Shown here one piece after another: positions 15,793 to 22,247 of a stretch of DNA of 64,000 bases. A model generated the notes under the pieces. It was not told the origin of the DNA. It saw only the letters and a program-made list of their open reading frames with translations, and did no database searches. Position 1 is the first letter of the stretch. Every line of letters begins with the position of its first letter. The DNA lies in the IMG/VR virus record IMGVR_UViG_3300028844_006574, positions 1-64,000 of that record; one strand, 5' to 3'. Both the position numbers and the translations under genes were made by a program. The stretch is from a virus.

Positions 15793-16189
15793 AGACCGGA
15801 CAACAATCATCCCATCTAGCAAGTTCAATCCACATAAGGACGTGGTAGAAGAGTTAGATATTAATGATATTGAAAATAATAACGATAAGTTCTGGGAGCA
15901 GCAAAGTGTAAATTTACATAAATGTTATAAACAAGGACAAGCCTACGCTAATAATAGTAATAAAAAAACATCTATAGACTTATTACAAGACATGTTCAAG
16001 CTGCTCAAACAACAGTACAAGAATTGTTCAGAAAATGAACAACATTTTGAAAATATATTTAATCAACTGAATAGTAACTTACAGTTAGTAGAAGATTTAG
16101 GTAACACTGTTGACAAAAACTGTATATTATCTATAATACAAGGATATACCTTAGGGTGTTTGAAGCGATATGAAAAACAACAAGACTGA
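15779..16189 (+). CDS. Unknown helical protein
   Basis: 136 residues, Asn/Lys/Gln-rich, with a largely helical C-terminal half (IDLLQDMFKLLKQQYK, FENIFNQLNSNLQLVEDLG). It overlaps both neighbours (14 nt and 20 nt), consistent with one late transcript from the promoter at 15327. No motif or family recognised. Confidence 0.65.
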   Translation: MSHLEDRTTIIPSSKFNPHKDVVEELDINDIENNNDKFWEQQSVNLHKCYKQGQAYANNSNKKTSIDLLQDMFKLLKQQYKNCSENEQHFENIFNQLNSNLQLVEDLGNTVDKNCILSIIQGYTLGCLKRYEKQQD

Positions 16190-16445
16190 TTTAAATTTTA
16201 AAAATAAACGCGGTGAAGATATATCGATGTCTGAAGATGAAGTAGCTAGATGGTGTTGCTTGGTTGAGGCAGTAGATATAATTGACAAAAAAGGTGAACA
16301 AATAGGGGTAGATCTCACAAAAAATAATTGGGTAAAACCAATAGCCATACAAAAATACATAGACGAACGGTACGACACAATGGTAGAAGAGATAGAACAC
16401 GAGAAGCAAAACTTACCAGTGACCATATCATGCCAACATACATAG
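16170..16445 (+). CDS. Small unknown protein
   Basis: 91 residues, acidic to neutral, with a central DEVARWCCLVEAVDIIDKKG helix and VKPIAIQKYIDERYDTMVEEIE. The start lies within the preceding gene (20-nt overlap), and the last 16 nt overlap the start I prefer for the next gene. Function unknown. Confidence 0.6.
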   Translation: MKNNKTDLNFKNKRGEDISMSEDEVARWCCLVEAVDIIDKKGEQIGVDLTKNNWVKPIAIQKYIDERYDTMVEEIEHEKQNLPVTISCQHT

Positions 16446-16882
16446 TAGGTACAATTATCTCCACCAAAAACTCGGACCGCCCGGCGTTTGACCCATTAGC
16501 ACCATCAGCAGCCATGCAACCGCAGCAAAGACCACGCGCTAGTTGGTTACCAGTGGATGTAGAATGGATTTTGGGACGTATCAGCCAAACACCCGGTGAA
16601 AAAACCTATGATTACATGTTTTATGCCGCGGGTAATCCTCAACGAACACACACGACAACATTTGAGACAATGGTTCAAGCAGATGAAGCGATCGCTCGTT
16701 TGAGAAATGAAAAACTAACCGCGCCTATGACAGAAGAAGATCGTCAAAAAGTTGATGCTGATAAAAAGTTTGACCAAGTATCAGATAAATTAGCTCAACG
16801 TGAAGGTTTGAACAGAAGACAAGCTGCAGACCCTAGGAGAGGTGGTCGCCCTGGAAACATGGGGCGTAAATTCGGTCGTTAA
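16430..16882 (+). CDS. Unknown basic-tailed protein
   Basis: 150 residues using the ATG at 16430 (MPTYIVGTII). The frame is open further upstream to an ATG at 16328, but that would overlap the preceding gene by more than 100 nt and add a low-complexity Arg/His stretch. There is an N-terminal beta segment, a Pro/Gln linker (PSAAMQPQQRPR), a compact middle (WLPVDVEWILGRISQTPGEKTYDYMFYA) and a Gly/Arg-rich basic end (RRGGRPGNMGRKFGR), possibly DNA- or protein-binding. The stop overlaps the convergent neck gene by four bases (TTAA). Confidence 0.65.
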   Translation: MPTYIVGTIISTKNSDRPAFDPLAPSAAMQPQQRPRASWLPVDVEWILGRISQTPGEKTYDYMFYAAGNPQRTHTTTFETMVQADEAIARLRNEKLTAPMTEEDRQKVDADKKFDQVSDKLAQREGLNRRQAADPRRGGRPGNMGRKFGR

Positions 16883-17685
16883 TAATAATCTCCATATACA
16901 GCGTCACCACCGCCGTAGTCACCATAATCAAAAATTTCTTTTGGTCTAATAGTTGACCATGTATCCGCATTTTGCATGTACGGGTCATAGATGGAATCCT
17001 CATCAACCATACGCTGACCACCTTCTGGCTCCACATTTTGCTCGAAACTATAATCATGTCGCTTACCTTTGAGCATCCAGATGTAATGACCTAACAATGG
17101 GTTCATCTTAGCTTGTATATCCTGGTCGATACGTTGCGTGACTTCATATACATTACCTTTTCTTGGATAAACACGGTCATTACCGTACTCTTCCAAACGA
17201 AATATATCACCAGCATTGGGTTCTATACCACTTGTGTCGGTCCATGGGTTACCGGTACCACCCATCGCCTCATAGAATGTTTCTATATGTATAAATATAG
17301 TGATATCATCATCACTTTGTAAACCAAATTGTTGAAGTGTCAATGAATTTTCGTTCAATTCCATGTAAACAACAAGATCTATAGGTGCACCAAACGTTTG
17401 AGTGCTAGACTCACCGTACAACGGGTCGTAATCTGATAAATCTGTACTAGCACGTTGATATTTGATACCTGTACCAAACTGACATATCTGTTCTTTGTAC
17501 CAGCCGCTGTACAACTGGCGTTCACCCGCGTTACTATCTTTGTCTAGATAGCGAACACAACCGTCTTCATACTTGAACAAATTGTTCAACCCCTCTGGGA
17601 CACCCTGAGTCAAGCCCTGGTTACAAGGTCGTTCGATATTGAACGGTGTACCGCAAAACTTGGAATTATGTGGCCCGGGATTCAT
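16879..17685 (-). CDS. 14: Probable neck protein, gp14-like
   Basis: 268 residues (T4 gp14: 256). The middle and C-terminal halves fit the gp14 pattern: FIHIETFYEAMG, PNAGDIFRLEEYGNDRVYPRKGNVYEVTQ, then MNPLLGHYIWMLKGKRHDYSFEQNVEPE. In T4 the comparable stretch is a GDLIYFP...LFEI strand pair followed by an acidic segment. gp14 joins head to tail with gp13 after DNA packaging. It is separated from the gp13-like gene by over 44 kb. It overlaps the upstream small gene by four bases (ATGA). Similarity is by pattern only, so confidence is moderate. Confidence 0.6.
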   Translation of the reverse strand: MNPGPHNSKFCGTPFNIERPCNQGLTQGVPEGLNNLFKYEDGCVRYLDKDSNAGERQLYSGWYKEQICQFGTGIKYQRASTDLSDYDPLYGESSTQTFGAPIDLVVYMELNENSLTLQQFGLQSDDDITIFIHIETFYEAMGGTGNPWTDTSGIEPNAGDIFRLEEYGNDRVYPRKGNVYEVTQRIDQDIQAKMNPLLGHYIWMLKGKRHDYSFEQNVEPEGGQRMVDEDSIYDPYMQNADTWSTIRPKEIFDYGDYGGGDAVYGDYY

Positions 17686-18029
17686 TTTTCAGCTACAAAA
17701 TTGTTTATAGTCTCGTCCCAGTATATCTTGATACCAGTTTTACCTAAAAATTTAGGGTTTGTTTTGGATAGATTACGAAGATCGTATTTAGGTATCATGT
17801 ATTTCAAGTCAGCTGCTGTGACAATCTCTTTACCATTGGGTTTGTCCCTCAATTTCTCGATTTTTGAGTTCAATGTAGGGTCCACCTTGTCTCGGTCTGG
17901 AACCAAGTTCTGACTACCCTGTCTCCATGGAGTCGCACCCATTCTAGCCGATTGTTGGCGAGTGGTGGTCTTCCCAACAACTTGTTTAGCTGTGTTGAAA
18001 TAGGTTTCAAACAATCTATCGAACTTCAC
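17682..18029 (-). CDS. Small unknown protein between the neck and terminase genes
   Basis: 115 residues from a GTG start at 18029 (begins MKFDRLFETYFNTAKQ). The longer TTG start at 18050 would lie upstream of the late promoter; GTG sits exactly 5 nt after a perfect minus-strand TATAAATA. The protein is basic, with a helical N-terminus, TTRQQSARMGATPWRQGSQN in the middle and KYMIPKYDLRNLSK followed by a beta-rich end. Position beside gp17 first suggests small terminase, but a better gp16 candidate is at 37947. Function unknown. Confidence 0.65.
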   Translation of the reverse strand: MKFDRLFETYFNTAKQVVGKTTTRQQSARMGATPWRQGSQNLVPDRDKVDPTLNSKIEKLRDKPNGKEIVTAADLKYMIPKYDLRNLSKTNPKFLGKTGIKIYWDETINNFVAEK

Positions 18030-18034
18030 ATCAT

Positions 18035-18042
18035 TATTTATA
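18035..18042 (-). promoter_or_regulatory. Late promoter TATAAATA
   Basis: Perfect late box on the minus strand, overlapping the last codons of gp17, 5 nt before the GTG at 18029. Confidence 0.7.
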
Positions 18043-18046
18043 CAAA

Positions 18047-19732
18047 TCAATTGAGTCTGGACCAGCCTTGCTGCTCTAAATCAGCAATTTCTGACTCGAT
18101 ATAAGATGCTTCACCGAAAAGCATGGGATTAGCATCCACCATCTCTCCAGATTTTTGATTCGTGTACATGCTCAATGGATTTATAAACTCTTTGATACCA
18201 TAATCCAATTCTCTAAGCTTCAATGGCCGCTCATTATCATCATATTGCTCAATCTCAAAGTATTGTTCAACGACCGAGTTTTCCAACACAATCAACCCCC
18301 AAATAAAACTCATCACCCGGTCATCAAAATAATTACCTTCCCTAGCTTTCCAGGTACCATTGGGATATCTAACAAAATTCTTCAATTCATGAACAAGAGC
18401 TTTGTCAAATATAGTAACACTCTTGAGTTGAGTCAGCCAATATCTCATGTTAACCACACCTTTAAATTTTGTATTGGTATGAGCAACTACACCCAGCCGT
18501 TCAGCTGTTCTACCCTTGATTGTTGGTGAGAAGCTCACAATGTTTCGATATCCAAACTCATTTGCTAAATTATCTACCACTTGTGCCCCACAATTGTTAC
18601 GCTCTATGGCAGCTAGCGGGCTACCCCAATGTTGTAATATTTCATACACCTTTTTAGTAAATAAATAAGGGCTTATTGTATTATCGTGATAAACAGCCAC
18701 TTGTTTGATGTTACTCAAATGTGTTATATCTAATATTTGTAAACAACTAGCGTCTAGATTCACACCCTCACTAACATCAACTCCCGCTACATATATATTG
18801 TCTGGATTAGGTTCTTCCCATAACAAATATTTTCCATCATCAAACACAAATTGTGGGTCATGGCACGTGTTTTTCATGGTTTCATACAATTCATCATCAA
18901 TTGTACTCTCACCGGTCTGTAAAAATTGACAACCAAACTCTTGATCAAACGCTTCTTGACTACCCATGTTGCGTATCTGCTCTTGTTTCCACTCCTCGTC
19001 TCTCCCCGGGACCTCCCACCAGTCTATTCTACCGGATTCCCATCCATTGCTTTTGTTTATAGCTCCAGTGTACAGTTTATGAAACAAATTTTCTGTACCA
19101 TTGGGCGTGCTACTGATGAAAATCTTACTCTTTTTAAAACTACTAATGATTGGATACACACTTTTCCAAAACTCTTCTACTAGATTGTTGTCAATAAACG
19201 CGAGCTCGTCCAGTATCAACACGTTACAACTTTGACCACGAGCAGCAGTACCAGTGGTGGTGCTGATACCTATTGTTGTACCATTTCCTAATGTCATGCT
19301 GGTTTTTCCATACTCGGTCACACCTGGCTTCAACCAGTTGGGTAACTCTTCATAAGCCATTCTGATACGTTTGAATATTTCGATAGCGGTACCTTCTTTA
19401 TTGGCCACTACCAGTATGCGTTGATCGTCATTGAAACACGCGTTCCACAACGCATAAACTGTCATCAGAGTGGTTTTACCCACCTGTCTACTTGCTAATA
19501 GTATGTAGAACCTATTATCTCTCATCTGCCGTATCACTTTTCGCTGGTAGTTGTGTAATTTGATAGGATGTCTACCTTTTTCGCTTATGATGTAGAAAAA
19601 ATTCTCCGCGAAATGTAAAATGTTCTTCTTACTCTTGCGTAAATCCGCCAACATCTGTGGCGTCCACTCGAACTCTGCATCTGGAGTTGGTAAGTTTTGA
19701 TTACCTAGGTAAAACTGTGATTTTTTATTCAA
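18047..19732 (-). CDS. 17: Terminase large subunit, gp17-like
   Basis: 561 residues from a TTG start at 19732 (T4 gp17: 610). The frame extends to an ATG at 19867, but that would run through the divergent gene's start and both promoters. TTG lies 8 nt after a TATAAATA and leaves a 39-bp divergent gap like others here. ATPase: LLASRQVGKTT (Walker A near 74), NVLILDELAFID (Walker B near 168-179), SSTPNGTENL coupling motif. Nuclease: VAGVDVSEGVNLD (near 313), IERNNCGAQV and FDDRVMSFIWGL acidic residues. It packages DNA into proheads with gp16 at the portal. It is unusual here in being on the minus strand, away from gp16 and gp20. Confidence 0.93.
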   Translation of the reverse strand: MNKKSQFYLGNQNLPTPDAEFEWTPQMLADLRKSKKNILHFAENFFYIISEKGRHPIKLHNYQRKVIRQMRDNRFYILLASRQVGKTTLMTVYALWNACFNDDQRILVVANKEGTAIEIFKRIRMAYEELPNWLKPGVTEYGKTSMTLGNGTTIGISTTTGTAARGQSCNVLILDELAFIDNNLVEEFWKSVYPIISSFKKSKIFISSTPNGTENLFHKLYTGAINKSNGWESGRIDWWEVPGRDEEWKQEQIRNMGSQEAFDQEFGCQFLQTGESTIDDELYETMKNTCHDPQFVFDDGKYLLWEEPNPDNIYVAGVDVSEGVNLDASCLQILDITHLSNIKQVAVYHDNTISPYLFTKKVYEILQHWGSPLAAIERNNCGAQVVDNLANEFGYRNIVSFSPTIKGRTAERLGVVAHTNTKFKGVVNMRYWLTQLKSVTIFDKALVHELKNFVRYPNGTWKAREGNYFDDRVMSFIWGLIVLENSVVEQYFEIEQYDDNERPLKLRELDYGIKEFINPLSMYTNQKSGEMVDANPMLFGEASYIESEIADLEQQGWSRLN

Positions 19733-19740
19733 TGTACATG

Positions 19741-19748
19741 TATTTATA
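19741..19748 (-). promoter_or_regulatory. Late promoter TATAAATA of gp17
   Basis: Perfect minus-strand box 8 nt before the chosen TTG start at 19732, back to back with CATAAATA at 19759. Confidence 0.65.
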
Positions 19749-19758
19749 CCACTATCAG

Positions 19759-19766
19759 CATAAATA
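19759..19766 (+). promoter_or_regulatory. Late promoter CATAAATA
   Basis: Ends 5 nt before the ATG at 19772. Confidence 0.65.
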
Positions 19767-19771
19767 ACGGT

Positions 19772-20614
19772 ATGACACGTGTAAACACTTTGAATGAAAT
19801 AGCGGACATCTACTTTGCCGGTAAGAAAATAGTAGAAGAGAAAGCAGACAACGTTGTAGGTAAGCAAGCTGCAGGCCAGGAGTTAGAAGATGAGAAAAAG
19901 GCATCTAAAAAACCTGCCAAAGGAACTGGACCAGAGGCTGCTGATAATTATGATAAAAAAGTCAATGAAGCTGGTGGTACCGGAGCTCGTGATGAAAAAA
20001 ATCAATACTCCGCCGGGAAAACTTCAAACGAGAGTATAAATAATCAAGATATGAGCAAGAAAAAAAGCATTTTTGATAAACTTTATGAAGAAGTTCTCGG
20101 AGGAGACGATGATGAACTCGAGATGGGCGCCGGTTTTGACGCATTCGGAGGAGACGACGAAGGTGGTGAAGACGATGAATTTGGATCTGATGAAGTGACT
20201 CTCAGTCTACCAAGAGACTTAGCTGAGAAATTACATGAAGTACTCATGGACCAGCTCGACGGTGGAGAAGATGACATAGAAGACATCGAAGACACAGAAG
20301 ATATGGAAGAACTTGACGAGTATAGTTCAGACGAAGAAGACGAAGATGAAGAGGTGATGCAAGAAGCACCAGAACATCAAGAGCTCGGAGATGCTGGACC
20401 CGGAGGTTCTGATACAGACAAAGGAAGTTTAAAAGGTAAAAACAACAAAGTAGGTGGCAAAACCGGAGTCACAATGAAAGGTCATGGTCAAGGTAAACTC
20501 AAAGGAGGAAAATCCGAACCATCACCACTTGGTGACAAAGTAGGTACATTGACCGGAAAAGACAACAAAGTCGGTGGTCGTATAACTGGTAAAGACCAAG
20601 ACGCATTTGCTTAA
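19772..20614 (+). CDS. Highly acidic scaffold-like late protein
   Basis: 280 residues. An N-terminal helical part (TRVNTLNEIADIYFAGKKIVEE) is followed by a Lys/Glu/Gly spacer and IFDKLYEEVLGG. A very acidic segment follows (about residues 108-205, with runs of Asp/Glu), broken by EVTLSLPRDLAEKLHEVLMDQL. The Gly/Lys-rich tail repeats GKxNKVGGKT and GKDNKVGGRI. The charge pattern is typical of scaffold or core proteins of phage heads, but no gp22/gp68 motif is recognised. It is followed by one of the two clear intrinsic terminators in the window, so it is a single-gene late unit, probably abundant. Confidence 0.75.
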   Translation: MTRVNTLNEIADIYFAGKKIVEEKADNVVGKQAAGQELEDEKKASKKPAKGTGPEAADNYDKKVNEAGGTGARDEKNQYSAGKTSNESINNQDMSKKKSIFDKLYEEVLGGDDDELEMGAGFDAFGGDDEGGEDDEFGSDEVTLSLPRDLAEKLHEVLMDQLDGGEDDIEDIEDTEDMEELDEYSSDEEDEDEEVMQEAPEHQELGDAGPGGSDTDKGSLKGKNNKVGGKTGVTMKGHGQGKLKGGKSEPSPLGDKVGTLTGKDNKVGGRITGKDQDAFA

Positions 20615-20641
20615 AATTTAACTCAAATCAAATCACAATAG

Positions 20642-20664
20642 AACCGCTCTAGGGCGGTTTTTTT
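20642..20664 (+). terminator. Intrinsic terminator
   Basis: AACCGC (20642-20647), 6-nt loop, GCGGTT (20654-20659), and a run of seven T including the stem end. It follows the acidic protein by 27 nt. Confidence 0.9.
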
Positions 20665-20686
20665 GTGGATATATAATAATATATGA

Positions 20687-20694
20687 TATAAATG
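20687..20694 (+). promoter_or_regulatory. Late-promoter-like TATAAATG
   Basis: One mismatch to the late box, 5 nt before the GTG start at 20700; supports that start. Confidence 0.5.
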
Positions 20695-20699
20695 TTGGT

Positions 20700-21608
20700 G
20701 TGAATATAAAGGAGTATTACGCTACTGATCTACATGACTATCAGATATCTCCTAAACTCCTAGAGCATAGCAAAGATGCTAACATCCCTATAGCGGTTGT
20801 AGGTAACGGGGGTAGTTTGTCCGAACTGACAAACAGACAAATCGATAAATTAAACACATGTCGTATGTTTAGATGTAACTGGGCATTTGATGATCCGAGT
20901 AAATTGAAAAAACAATACGCAATATACTTTGCTCAGGCATTCAATGGATCCGGAGAAAACGATTTTACCGAGACTGTGACCACCGCGTCTCATCAAGGCC
21001 GGTTCGAGTGGTACAAATTTCAGAAAACAATAGTGTATGATTATAGTCTGTTCAGCTCAGTAGTGAACAACGAAGGCATGCCGGTCTGGCCGACCACCGG
21101 TATACAGATGTTATTAACCGCGGCGTTTCTTATCCCCTCTCCGGAGATACATATAGCAGGTTTAGACATGTACACTTACAAACGAAAAAAATCAGTGATG
21201 TCAAAACAAGAATCGCTTGAGTATTTGAAAAAACATGGAAAAAAATTCGGTAGGAGCCCCACTGGTAGCATAGGCATCGGTCTAGCTAAAGAAAACTTGA
21301 CATATATACACCCAAAAAAATGGGTAGAAACTATTCTAAAAATTAAAGCAACATATCATTATGTAGAATTAGATATATTGTTATTGTTCAAAATATTTTC
21401 ACATTGCATGTACCATAAAAAACCGGTACATATATATAACAGTGATACACTGAGCAATATATATAACATAACTAAAGATAATAAAGACGTTATACACGGG
21501 TATTTTTTACAAGACAAAGACAAGTTCGATTCATACGAGGCTATATACAAAGTGTATAACATGTGGAGATTGATAAACAAAACCATGGACCAGGTGCTGC
21601 CAGATTAA
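20700..21608 (+). CDS. Sialyltransferase-like glycosyltransferase (GT42/CstII type)
   Basis: 302 residues from a GTG start. The nucleotide-binding VVGNGGSL (near 33-40), MFRCNWAF (near 56-63) and AIYFAQAF correspond in order to GNGPSL, FRCNQF and the AVFY strand of Campylobacter CstII-type alpha-2,3-sialyltransferases. PTTGIQMLLTAAFLIPSPEIHIAGLDMYTY matches their TSG...I.LSGIDFY segment. The C-terminal third looks unrelated. It probably transfers a CMP-linked nine-carbon or similar sugar. It lies between a head-type and a tail-type late gene and has its own late-like promoter, so the product would be made late; the acceptor may be a virion protein or host surface glycan. No CMP-sugar synthesis gene is in the window. 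Confidence 0.72.
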   Translation: MNIKEYYATDLHDYQISPKLLEHSKDANIPIAVVGNGGSLSELTNRQIDKLNTCRMFRCNWAFDDPSKLKKQYAIYFAQAFNGSGENDFTETVTTASHQGRFEWYKFQKTIVYDYSLFSSVVNNEGMPVWPTTGIQMLLTAAFLIPSPEIHIAGLDMYTYKRKKSVMSKQESLEYLKKHGKKFGRSPTGSIGIGLAKENLTYIHPKKWVETILKIKATYHYVELDILLLFKIFSHCMYHKKPVHIYNSDTLSNIYNITKDNKDVIHGYFLQDKDKFDSYEAIYKVYNMWRLINKTMDQVLPD

Positions 21609-21611
21609 ATA
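21604..21611 (+). promoter_or_regulatory. Late-promoter-like ATTAAATA
   Basis: Ends 5 nt before the ATG at 21617, overlapping the stop codon of the GT42-like gene. Confidence 0.5.
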
Positions 21612-21616
21612 ATCAT

Positions 21617-22192
21617 ATGGCAGAGTTGAAAAAAGAAGTAAGACAATCATATTTAAACAAGGCCCGGACTGATAAATTCCGTATTGCAGTACCGTTACCA
21701 CCAGTACTACGTAACAAAGACACTCGACTTGTACGTTCTGCGGAGTATGTTGACAAAGACAGTATCAACTTCAGTATATTTGCAATAAACATTCCCACCA
21801 TCGCGGTTGAACCAGTCGATTTAAAGTTCGGTGGTCAAACCCCGCGTATTAGCAGCATGGCTAGAACTGCTTTTGATCCCGTGGATGTAAAATTTGTGGT
21901 AGATAACATGTATGCTAATTACTGGCTGTTATATACATGGTTGAATCTGTTACACGATGAAGAGACCGGTCACATGGTCAAAGCAAAAGGTTCAAGTCAA
22001 CCGATAGATCAGTGGACAACCAACATAAAAGTAACAGGTATTGATGAGTATAATGAAAATGTGATTGAATATACATTTACTAATTGTGTCCCACAGGAGC
22101 TTGGCGCTATTTCATATAATTATCAAGAAACAAATGAGATAGAGAGCAGCTTTAAATTTAGATTTCACCAATTAAAAGTTAAAATTGTGTGA
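21617..22192 (+). CDS. Tail-tube-like structural protein
   Basis: 191 residues using ATG 21617 (MAELKKEVRQSYLNKA). An upstream in-frame ATG at 21563 lies inside the preceding gene and before the promoter. The pattern NIPTIAVEPVDLKFGGQTPR, FVVDNMYANYWLLYTWLNLLHD, WTTNIKVTG and VIEYTFTNCVPQELG follows the beta-rich gp19-type tube fold, where an insert precedes a W...L helix and a late F.nc.P strand. It lies directly upstream of the sheath gene. It could be a tube-related completion or initiator protein; the family is not certain. Confidence 0.6.
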   Translation: MAELKKEVRQSYLNKARTDKFRIAVPLPPVLRNKDTRLVRSAEYVDKDSINFSIFAINIPTIAVEPVDLKFGGQTPRISSMARTAFDPVDVKFVVDNMYANYWLLYTWLNLLHDEETGHMVKAKGSSQPIDQWTTNIKVTGIDEYNENVIEYTFTNCVPQELGAISYNYQETNEIESSFKFRFHQLKVKIV

Positions 22193-22219
22193 AATTCAGA
22201 AAAAATTGGTTTAGAGTTG

Positions 22220-22227
22220 ACTAAATA
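22220..22227 (+). promoter_or_regulatory. Late-promoter-like ACTAAATA of the sheath gene
   Basis: Lies 20 nt before the sheath ATG, leaving room for a ribosome binding site, unlike most other late boxes here. Confidence 0.55.
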
Positions 22228-22230
22228 CTT

Positions 22231-22238
22231 AGGAAGGA
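22231..22238 (+). promoter_or_regulatory. Strong Shine-Dalgarno site of the sheath gene
   Basis: AGGAAGGA ends 9 nt before the ATG at 22248. It is one of only two strong sites of this kind that I noticed. Confidence 0.8.
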
Positions 22239-22247
22239 AAATTTATT

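Noticed and set aside
16328-16429. Upstream extension of the 16430 gene
   Set aside because: Overlaps the preceding gene by over 100 nt with low-complexity Arg/His content.
17682-18029. Small terminase (gp16) next to gp17
   Set aside because: Position fits but sequence does not; the protein at 37947 matches T4 gp16 segments much better.
19733-19867. Extended N-terminus of gp17 from an ATG at 19867
   Set aside because: It would cover both back-to-back late promoters and the start of the divergent gene, and adds a hydrophobic sequence unlike terminases.
21563-21616. Upstream extension of the 21617 gene
   Set aside because: Lies before the ATTAAATA promoter-like box and inside the GT42-like gene.
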